A stretch of 64,000 bases of DNA from Micromonospora sp. NBC_00421 (GTDB lineage Bacteria > Actinomycetota > Actinomycetes > Mycobacteriales > Micromonosporaceae). The notes under the pieces were generated by a model, which saw only the letters and a list, made by a program, of their open reading frames with translations, ran no database searches and was not told where the DNA came from. Position numbers and translations under genes: made by a program. Shown here in pieces: positions 52,240-58,967 of the stretch (position 1 is its first letter; every line of letters starts with the position of its first letter). The stretch spans positions 1,550,001 through 1,614,000 of the forward strand of contig NZ_CP107929.1 of the NCBI RefSeq assembly GCF_036017915.1, in the 5' to 3' direction.

Positions 52240-53211
52240 GTGAAGAAGACCGAAGCCGAGCTGCTGGAAAGCCAGTGGGACGTCGAGAACATGGAGGTCG
52301 ATCCCGAGGTCCTCGCCAAGTACGTCCGCTACGACGTGGACGAGGAACGGGCCGTGGCCACCATCACCTTCGACCGCCCCGAGCGGCTCAACGCCATTCC
52401 GGTGGCTGCCTTCGAACGCGTCGGCGACCTGGTGAAGGAGGCGGAGACCGACGACCGGGTCAAGGTCATCGTGTTCAAGGGGGAGGGTGAGCACTTCGGC
52501 ACCGGCGCGGACGCCGCCGAACTCGGCCACTACATCGGCTACAAGACCGGCACCGACAAGGCGTCCCGGCGTCGACCGGCCCAGCGCCAGCGCATCCTGC
52601 CGGACCGCAACGTGCTCAGCTCCGGCTTCACCCGCCCGATCATCGAGTCGCTTAAGGCGACCATCTGTCAGGTGCAGGGCTACTGCTACGGCGGGCACTT
52701 CCAGATCGCGCTCTCGGCCGACATCGTCATCGCCTCCCCGGACGCCCGGTTCACCCACCCGGCGTTCCGCTACCTCGGTCCCGCCCCGCAGGACATGTAC
52801 CACTGGATCGAGAAGGTCGGCCTGACCACGATGAAGGACGTCATGCTCACCATGCGGGCGATCGGCGCGGAGGAGGGCGAACGCAAGGGTCTGGTCACCA
52901 AGGTCGTCGCACGCGAAGAACTGCAACGCTGGGTCGACGACTACGCCGACGCGATCGCCGTGATGCCGCTGGACTCGCTGATGATGGGCAAGTCGATGAT
53001 GCAGGTGGTGATGGAGGCCCGGGGCAAGGGCCTCGGAGCGATGACCGGCTGGGTCGGGCACGGCTGGGCCACCAACGTCAGCTTCGCCGACGGGGACTGG
53101 AACTTCCTCAAGGAGCGTCGGGAGAAGGGCATCGCGCAGGCGCTGGCCGACCGGGACCGGCTGGTGGCGCCCTACTTCCGGCTCAGCGACAGCCGGTCGC
53201 GGGAAGAGTAG
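52240..53211 (+). CDS. Crotonase-fold protein lacking both catalytic glutamates
   Basis: 323 residues, longer than most crotonases because of an N-terminal extension of about 35 residues. The fold is clear from FDRPERLNAIPVAAFERV and the oxyanion segment FGTGADAAELG. The two usual catalytic glutamates are replaced (YGGHFQIALSAD and THPAFRYLGPAPQDM), so hydration is unlikely; ring cleavage, hydrolysis or decarboxylation are possible. It separates two paralogous LLM genes. The GTG has AAGGA upstream. Confidence 0.82.
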   Translation: MKKTEAELLESQWDVENMEVDPEVLAKYVRYDVDEERAVATITFDRPERLNAIPVAAFERVGDLVKEAETDDRVKVIVFKGEGEHFGTGADAAELGHYIGYKTGTDKASRRRPAQRQRILPDRNVLSSGFTRPIIESLKATICQVQGYCYGGHFQIALSADIVIASPDARFTHPAFRYLGPAPQDMYHWIEKVGLTTMKDVMLTMRAIGAEEGERKGLVTKVVAREELQRWVDDYADAIAVMPLDSLMMGKSMMQVVMEARGKGLGAMTGWVGHGWATNVSFADGDWNFLKERREKGIAQALADRDRLVAPYFRLSDSRSREE

Positions 53212-53220
53212 GCGACCGGC

Positions 53221-54204
53221 GTGAGGTTCGGCATCCTGCTCGACCACCAGTACGCCCCCGGCGACGACCTGGGTCGCCGGGTCGGTGAGACAGTCGAGTA
53301 CGTCCAGCACATCCGCGACCTGGGCTACGACTCGGTCTTCGGTATCCACCACTACCTGTCGTCGCTGAGCACCCCGCAGCCGCTGCCGCTGCTGAGCCGG
53401 CTCATCGACCACTCCGGGACGATGCAACTCGGCACCGGCATCCTCATCCTGCCGCTGGGCCACCCGGTGCACTGGGCCGAGGAGATCGCCACCATCGACC
53501 AGATGTCCGGTGGCCGGTTCGTCCTCGGTATCGGCTCGGGCTACCGGGACGCCGAGTTCGCCTCGTTCGGCATCGAACGGCGAACCCGGGTGTCCCGGAT
53601 GAACGAGGCGCTGGCGGTGATGCAGCAGCTGTGGACCGGGGAGCCGGTGCACCACGAGGGTAGGCACTTCACCCTGGACGGGGTGCGGTGCAGCGTACCG
53701 CCGGTGCAGCGTCCGCATCCGCCGGTCTGGGTGGGCGCCAACGGCCCGACCGGCATCGCCCGGATCGCCCGGCAGGGGCTGCCCTGGCTCGCCCCGTCGA
53801 ACGTGCGCCGCAACTGGGCCGTCGGCAACCTGGCCGACTACCGCGAACAGCGGCGGGCCGCCGGCTTCGACGAGCGGGACGCGGTCTTCCCGATCCACCG
53901 GGACCTGTGCGTGGCCGACTCCGCCGACGCCGCGTTCGCCGTCGCCGGTGACGCGGTGAAACGCTCCTACGGAGAGTACGTCCAGTACGGTATGGACTTC
54001 TTCGAGTCGCAGTGGGACGCGATCAAGGAAAAGGCGCTCTTCTTCGGCTCGCCCGACGACATCGCCGCCAAGATCCAGGACTTCGCCGACGCCGGCTACA
54101 ACCACTTCGTGTTCCGTGCCCAGTGGCTCGGCCTGCCGATCGAACGGTCGATCGAGATCGTCGAGCGGTTCGCCCGCGAGGTCATGCCGAGGTTCCGCCC
54201 ATGA
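53221..54204 (+). CDS. LLM-class F420/flavin-dependent oxidoreductase
   Basis: 327 residues, starting MRFGILLDHQYAPGDDLG. It has YDSVFGIHHYLSSLSTPQP, GTGILILPLGHPVHWAEEIATIDQMSGGRFVLGIGSGYRDAEF and GANGPTGIARIARQGLPWL. It is the closest relative of the gene at 51233 within the window and probably arose from it by duplication around the crotonase gene. Its stop overlaps the VOC gene. Confidence 0.88.
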   Translation: MRFGILLDHQYAPGDDLGRRVGETVEYVQHIRDLGYDSVFGIHHYLSSLSTPQPLPLLSRLIDHSGTMQLGTGILILPLGHPVHWAEEIATIDQMSGGRFVLGIGSGYRDAEFASFGIERRTRVSRMNEALAVMQQLWTGEPVHHEGRHFTLDGVRCSVPPVQRPHPPVWVGANGPTGIARIARQGLPWLAPSNVRRNWAVGNLADYREQRRAAGFDERDAVFPIHRDLCVADSADAAFAVAGDAVKRSYGEYVQYGMDFFESQWDAIKEKALFFGSPDDIAAKIQDFADAGYNHFVFRAQWLGLPIERSIEIVERFAREVMPRFRP

Positions 54205-54536
54205 GGATCGGCCACGTGATCGTCCCCGCCGACGACCTGGACGCCCAACTCGCCTTCTACACCGCGCTCGGGCTGACGGTGCGCTTCCGCGACGGCGACC
54301 GCTACGCCGCCGTCACCGACGGCACGGTGACCATCGGCCTGGCCGACGCCACCCAGCAACCCGTCGCCGGCCGCACCGTGCTCAGCGTCCAGGTCGACGA
54401 CCTGGACGCCTGCGTCGCCCGCCTGGTCGCCGCCGGCGCCACCGCCACCGCCCCGGTGACCGGCCCCCACGAACGCCGAGCCCTGGTCACCGACCCCGCC
54501 GGCAACCCCCTCACCCTCTACCAACCCCACCCCTAA
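54201..54536 (+). CDS. Small VOC-family protein
   Basis: 111 residues, one VOC module pair (HVIVPADDLDAQLAFYTALGL; VLSVQVDDLDACVARLVAAGA; then TDPAGNPLTLYQP). It is typical in length for single-domain glyoxalase/bleomycin-resistance-type proteins. It is the last gene before the hairpin at 54594, so probably ends the operon that begins at operator 6. Confidence 0.82.
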   Translation: MRIGHVIVPADDLDAQLAFYTALGLTVRFRDGDRYAAVTDGTVTIGLADATQQPVAGRTVLSVQVDDLDACVARLVAAGATATAPVTGPHERRALVTDPAGNPLTLYQPHP

Positions 54537-54593
54537 CCCCGCCCGCCCCTCCCGCCCGCCCCTCCCCTGGCCCCCGCCCCACCCCCGCCCCGC

Positions 54594-54657
54594 CCGGTGA
54601 TCAAGAGAAAAACGTCAGGATCGATCTCCACGATGACGCAAACCTCTTGATCACCGG
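54594..54657. repeat. Long palindromic hairpin, REP-like intergenic element
   Basis: CCGGTGATCAAGAG (54594-54607) is mirrored exactly by CTCTTGATCACCGG (54644-54657). Inside the 36-base loop a second dyad, CGTCA/TGACG, can nest. G+C-rich flanks continue the pairing less perfectly. Dyads with ATCAAGAG arms of this sort recur between genes in Micromonosporaceae genomes (from memory, not checked). It follows the VOC gene by about 60 bp and can act as a terminator. Confidence 0.7.
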
Positions 54658-54745
54658 GGCGGGCGGGGCGGGCGGGGCGGGGGAGGGGCGGGGAGGGGCG
54701 GGGGTCAGGGGAGGGGAGGGCGGGAGGGGTGGGAGTTGGGGGATG
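54655..54745 (+). other. G-run tract upstream of the F420 reductase gene
   Basis: About 90 bases on the plus strand consist of closely spaced runs of three to five G (GGGGCGGGCGGGGCGGG and onward), mirrored by a C-rich tract before the hairpin (54537-54590). Four or more G-runs within short loops meet the usual pattern for a G-quadruplex. It ends 5-15 bases before the ribosome site of the next gene. Confidence 0.55.
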
Positions 54746-54759
54746 AGAAGGAGACTGAT

Positions 54760-55422
54760 GTGAGCGTGAGTGATGGGCTGGTTGGTCGGACGGTCGGAGT
54801 GCTCGGTGGGACGGGGCCGCAGGGGCGGGGGTTGGCCCGGCGCTTCGGGGCGGCCGGGTTGGACGTCGTACTGGGGTCGCGGGACGCGGAGCGGGCGGGG
54901 CAGACGGCCGTCGCCCTGCCCGGTCGGGTGCGGGGCGGGTCGAACGCCGAGGCCGCTGCCGAGGCAGACATCGTGGTGGTCGCCGTGCCGTGGGCCGGGC
55001 ACGCCGATCTGCTCACCGCCCTCGCGCGGGTGTTGGCCGGGAAGATCGTGGTCGACTGCGTGAACCCGCTGGGGTTCGACAAGCAGGGCGCCTACGCCCT
55101 CGCCGTCGCGGAGGGATCCGCCGCCCAGCAGGCCGCCGCGATCCTGACCGGGTCGCGGGTGGTCGCCGCGTTCCACCACGTCTCCGCCGTGCTCCTGGAG
55201 GACCCGGGCCTCGACCCGGTCGACACCGACGTCCTCGTGCTCGGTGACGACCGCGAGGCCACCGACCTGGTCCAGGATCTCGCTGCCACCATCCCCGGGG
55301 TCCGGGGTGTCTACGGCGGGCGGCTGCGCAACGCTCACCAGGTCGAGGCGTTCACCGCCAACCTCATCGCGGTCAACCGGCGCTACCGGGCCCACGCGGG
55401 CCTGCGGATCACCGACGTGTGA
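54760..55422 (+). CDS. fno: NADPH:coenzyme F420 oxidoreductase
   Basis: 220 residues, matching F420-dependent NADP reductases (Fno/NpdG). The NADPH-binding motif is VLGGTGPQGRGLARRFGAAGLDVVLGSRD, followed by VVAVPWAGH, DCVNPLGFDKQG and AFHHVSAVLLEDP. It regenerates F420H2 from NADPH. Its position behind four LLM-family genes suggests that at least some of those use F420. GAAGGAG lies eight bases before the GTG at 54760, which was preferred over an upstream in-frame start at 54736. Confidence 0.92.
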   Translation: MSVSDGLVGRTVGVLGGTGPQGRGLARRFGAAGLDVVLGSRDAERAGQTAVALPGRVRGGSNAEAAAEADIVVVAVPWAGHADLLTALARVLAGKIVVDCVNPLGFDKQGAYALAVAEGSAAQQAAAILTGSRVVAAFHHVSAVLLEDPGLDPVDTDVLVLGDDREATDLVQDLAATIPGVRGVYGGRLRNAHQVEAFTANLIAVNRRYRAHAGLRITDV

Positions 55423-55531
55423 CCCAGGCGGCCGGCTGGCCGCAACCGGATCGACGTGTGGCGTGACGGCAACGGCTCGCTGAGTGGGCGTCGGCACCGT
55501 GATGTCAGTCCGGGACGGGGAATACCGGGAT

Positions 55532-55559
55532 TTCCGGTAGGGAGGATGCCCTACCGGAA
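55532..55559. terminator. Perfect 11-bp hairpin, terminator or operator
   Basis: TTCCGGTAGGG and its exact complement are separated by six bases. An outer pair, ACGGGG (55515-55520) and CCCCGT (55563-55568), extends the dyad. It lies about 110 bp after the fno stop, a good place for a terminator, though no U-tract follows. An operator for a cluster regulator is the alternative. Confidence 0.55.
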
Positions 55560-56263
55560 CTGCCCCGTGGAATGTCTGGCGACGGCTCTGTGAGTTCTCC
55601 GGTACGACCGGTGAACCGAGAGCCGATTCACGCATGTGCGCTCCCGCCCGCTGGCTCCTGCGGACGGATTCGGCCCCGGTACCTGATTTCCGGTCAGTCC
55701 ACAGATCGGAACGTGGCATTCAAAGAACACTTATCGCGCCGCCGGCGGTATGCGGAATCTCTCGGTTCGCCTCGTCGGGGTGTCGCGGATCCGGGTCGAC
55801 CGGATGTGGGCGGTCGCGCGTTGTCGGCCCTGCGGCGGGGTCGTCCCGCCGCAGGGTCCCAGGAAAGCGCCCGGGGCAACGGTCATGTCGGGCAACCGCA
55901 TGCCGACCTAGAAATTGCCGAAGGCAACCACAAAGTATCTTTGCTGTCGCGGCTCCGGTGGAATGTTAATTGGTAAAGCTCGATTGATCTAGAGGTAGCC
56001 CCAGCTCAGGGCGGCTGTGACCGAAATATTACGGTAGGTGTTAACGGTGGCCGTTGCCCTTCTTGGGGGGTTGCCCGTGTTTTGGGGCGCGTCATCGCCG
56101 ATCGGTGCAGGTGGGCGCTTCGCCGGAAGATCCCGCCTCTGGGGTGACTGGGGGCGTATTGGCACCGGTTTGTTTCTGTGATTTATCGGGGCGATTTTGT
56201 AAACCGAAAGTGATCATCCCAGTTCAGCGCCATTCTCAGCATTCATCCAGCTTGTTTTATGGA

Positions 56264-56279
56264 TGTGATCCACGTCACA
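56264..56279. promoter_or_regulatory. CRP/FNR-type binding site
   Basis: TGTGATCCACGTCACA fits the TGTGA-n6-TCACA consensus at all ten fixed positions. It lies about 190 bp upstream of the FAD-oxidoreductase ATG and 110 bp upstream of the weak promoter. A CRP-like activator could link cluster expression to global physiology. Confidence 0.6.
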
Positions 56280-56469
56280 CTAGCCGCCCTGAATTCCGCT
56301 TCGGCAAGGGTCCGTACGCAGGCACTCCGTCTTGTTAGCGTTCTCATTCCCCGGACGTCGTTGAATCTGTGCATTGACCGTGAGGAACGTGGAAAAGTAC
56401 TCTCGTGGCAATCCCACATCCGTATTGGACGGTTGCTTTCCAGGGCTGACGACTGATCGGAGCAGGCCC

Positions 56470-57705
56470 ATGTTCGATGTAATCGTTGTCGGTGCACGCT
56501 GCGCGGGTTCGCCCGTGGCAATGCTGTTGGCCCGACGTGGCCACCGGGTCCTGATGGTCGACCGCTCCTCATTTCCGAGCGACGCGGTGTCGACCCACTA
56601 CATCCACCAGGCCGGGCTGTCCCGCCTCCAGGCGTGGGGACTGCTCGACGAGGTGATCGACGCGAAGACGCCGGCCATCCGGAAGATGAACTACGCCAAC
56701 CACGGCATCCCGTTGACCGGGTTCGCCGATCCGATCGACGGGATCGACGCGGTCTACTGCCCGCGTCGGGTCGTGCTCGACGAGATCCTGGTCAACGCCG
56801 CCCGCCGGGCCGGCGTCGAGGTCCTCGAGCAGTTCACCGTCTCCGACCTGGTCTTCTCCGACGGTCGGGTGGTGGGCATCCGGGGCCGCGAGGGCGACGG
56901 GCCGGAGCAGGAGTACCGGTCCACGGTGGTGGTCGGCGCCGACGGCTTCCACTCCACGGTCGCTCGGAAGGTCGGCGCGGAGCTGTACAACGTGCGGCCC
57001 GCCGCCGGCTTCACCTACTACTCCTACTACAGCGGGCTGGACTGGGGCCTGCACCACAAGACCGGCTTCCACGAGCAGTGGTTCGGCACCTGGCCGACCA
57101 ACGGCGACGTCAACATGGTCGCCGTCATCTGCACCCGCCGGCAGCTCAAGGAGTTCCGCCAGGACCCCGAGGCGCGTTTCCTGGCCGTCTTCGACGACGT
57201 CGAACCGGAGATGGGCGCGCAGCTGCGCGAGCAGGGCCGGCGCGAGGAGCCGTTGCGGCCGATGCGCTACCCGGACAACTACTACCGCCGCTCGCACGGC
57301 CCCGGCTGGGCGCTGGTGGGCGACGCCGGCTACCACAAGGACCCCATCACCGGGTGGGGCATGACCGACGCCTTCCTGCACGGCGAACTGCTCGCCGACC
57401 GCATCCACGAGGCGCTCTCCGGCGAGCGGACCATGGACGACGCCCTCGCCGACTACGTCAAGGTGCGCGACGAGGAGAGCGCGCCGGTCTACGACTACAC
57501 CACGGCGATGGCCGAGCTGACCCTCGACCCGTACCTGGAGGCGGTGCTCGGCGCGATCAGCACCAGCCAGGAGTGGACCACCAAGATGCTCGGCATGATC
57601 GCCGGCGGGGTCGAGGGGCACGAGCTGTTCGCCCCCGACAACCTGGACCGGATCTACGACGACGCCGGCGTACCCCCGCACAAGCGGATCTACGAACCGT
57701 CCTGA
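56470..57705 (+). CDS. FAD-dependent oxidoreductase (geranylgeranyl reductase/monooxygenase family)
   Basis: 411 residues. The Rossmann motif is VIVVGARCAGSPVAMLLARRGHRVLMVDR, the middle motif is VVVGADGFHST, and the C-terminal FAD segment is WALVGDAGYHKDPITGWGMTDAF. The layout is that of single-component flavoprotein monooxygenases and reductases; no halogenase tryptophan motif (WxWxIP) is present. It is the first gene of the biosynthetic operon. The ATG at 56470 begins the fold and has a GGAG ribosome site; an upstream in-frame GTG adds unrelated sequence. Confidence 0.87.
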   Translation: MFDVIVVGARCAGSPVAMLLARRGHRVLMVDRSSFPSDAVSTHYIHQAGLSRLQAWGLLDEVIDAKTPAIRKMNYANHGIPLTGFADPIDGIDAVYCPRRVVLDEILVNAARRAGVEVLEQFTVSDLVFSDGRVVGIRGREGDGPEQEYRSTVVVGADGFHSTVARKVGAELYNVRPAAGFTYYSYYSGLDWGLHHKTGFHEQWFGTWPTNGDVNMVAVICTRRQLKEFRQDPEARFLAVFDDVEPEMGAQLREQGRREEPLRPMRYPDNYYRRSHGPGWALVGDAGYHKDPITGWGMTDAFLHGELLADRIHEALSGERTMDDALADYVKVRDEESAPVYDYTTAMAELTLDPYLEAVLGAISTSQEWTTKMLGMIAGGVEGHELFAPDNLDRIYDDAGVPPHKRIYEPS

Positions 57706-57806
57706 TCGGCGTGAGGCCGCGCGGGACAGGCGCGGCACGACGGTGGAGGGCGCCCCGGTCCTCCGCCGTTCGTACGTGGCACTTGATCCCCCGAGGAGGC
57801 AGGCAG

Positions 57807-58967
57807 ATGACGCGCGCGTCCAGCATGTTCGATCTCATCGGCCAACAGGACGACCAACGGTCCTACTACGACACCGGCGGCCGTGGCCGGTCCCACGCGT
57901 TCTACACCGGTGAGGAACAGCACCAGCGGGAGCTGGAACGGATCTACCGCCGCCGCTGGCTGCCGGTGGACCACGTCTCCCGGTTCACCGAGAAGGGCTC
58001 CTACGCGACCCTGACCATCGGCACCGGCTCGATCCTGATCATCAACGGCGACAACGGCATCCAGGCGTACCACAACTACTGCCGCCACCGGGGGTACCGG
58101 CTGGTGGAGGAGGCCACCGGCAAGCGGCAGAGCATCGTCTGCATCTACCACTGCTGGGTCTACGACCGCAACGGCAAGCTCAAGAGCTTCAACGGCACGT
58201 ACTTCGACCACTTCTTCGACAAGGAGAAGAACGGCCTGCTGCCGATCCGTACCGAGATCCGGTTCGGGGTCGTCTTCGTCACCTTCTCCGACGACGCCCC
58301 CGACCTCGACGCCTCCCTCGGCGAGTTCGGCGAGTTCGCCCGGGTCTACGAGCTGGCCGACCTGAAGTGCGTGCAGGCGAAGGACTACCCGGTCGCCTCC
58401 AACTGGAAGCTGGTGGCGCACAACGTCAACGAGAGCCTGCACTTCCCGACGGCACACAAGGACCTGCACCGGATCACCGACTTCGACGACGCGGGCACCT
58501 ACGAGCTCAAGGGCGACATCGTCGGCGCGTGGCAGGTCATCCGGGACAAGTACAACTCGGTGTCGATGACCGGACGCAGCGACCGGACACCCATGCCGCT
58601 GGTCCCGGACGCCGACCTCAAGAAGATCAACTGGATCACCATCCTGCCGAACCTGCTCTTCGGCTTCACCGCCGACTACGTGATGATGCAGTGGGTCTGG
58701 CCGGAGAGCCCGAGCACCTGCTACGTGCGGCACTTCTGGCTGTTCCACCCCTCCGAGACGGCCCGCAGCGACTTCTCGCACGAGGCCGTCTTCGCGCTCT
58801 GGGACAAGGCCAACTACGAGGACTGGGAGATGTGCGAGCGGACCCACCGCGGCCTGTCCAACCCGCTCTGGTCGCCCGGGCAGCTCTCCCTGGACGAGGA
58901 GGTCGTCTCCCAGATCGACGCCTGGGTGGCGCGCGAGACGGCCGACCCCGTCGACACCGAGGGATGA
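57807..58967 (+). CDS. Rieske non-haem iron oxygenase, alpha subunit type
   Basis: 386 residues. Rieske [2Fe-2S] ligands are C92 and H94 (CRHRG) and C112 and H115 (CIYHCW). The mononuclear iron site has H212 and H217 in ESLHFPTAH, with a carboxylate expected later. The C-terminal part resembles ring-hydroxylating oxygenases. No ferredoxin or reductase gene adjoins it, so electrons must come from elsewhere. In a biosynthetic operon it probably hydroxylates, desaturates or cyclises an intermediate. AGGAGG precedes the ATG; the stop overlaps the megasynthase ATG. Confidence 0.9.
   Translation: MTRASSMFDLIGQQDDQRSYYDTGGRGRSHAFYTGEEQHQRELERIYRRRWLPVDHVSRFTEKGSYATLTIGTGSILIINGDNGIQAYHNYCRHRGYRLVEEATGKRQSIVCIYHCWVYDRNGKLKSFNGTYFDHFFDKEKNGLLPIRTEIRFGVVFVTFSDDAPDLDASLGEFGEFARVYELADLKCVQAKDYPVASNWKLVAHNVNESLHFPTAHKDLHRITDFDDAGTYELKGDIVGAWQVIRDKYNSVSMTGRSDRTPMPLVPDADLKKINWITILPNLLFGFTADYVMMQWVWPESPSTCYVRHFWLFHPSETARSDFSHEAVFALWDKANYEDWEMCERTHRGLSNPLWSPGQLSLDEEVVSQIDAWVARETADPVDTEG

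Larger units (their letters stand above)
55423..56469. other. One-kilobase non-coding leader of the biosynthetic cluster
   Basis: No convincing gene is present on either strand. The sequence becomes visibly richer in A+T from about 55890 onward, unlike any other kilobase here. It contains the hairpin at 55532-55559 and the CRP-type site at 56264-56279. A weak promoter (TTGACC at 56374, TACTCT at 56398) would place the start about 60 bases before the FAD-oxidoreductase ATG. The remaining sequence shows no repeats that I could recognise. Confidence 0.65.

Noticed and set aside
55572..55976. 134-codon frame in the cluster leader
   Set aside because: No ribosome site, no recognisable fold, poor third-position bias and a sequence that spans the change in base composition. 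Kept as non-coding.
56054..56338. 94-codon frame in the cluster leader
   Set aside because: It includes the CRP-type site, lacks G/C third-position bias and resembles no family.
56470..57705. FAD oxidoreductase as a tryptophan-type halogenase
   Set aside because: The WxWxIP motif of flavin-dependent halogenases is absent; the C-terminal FAD motif fits reductases and monooxygenases.
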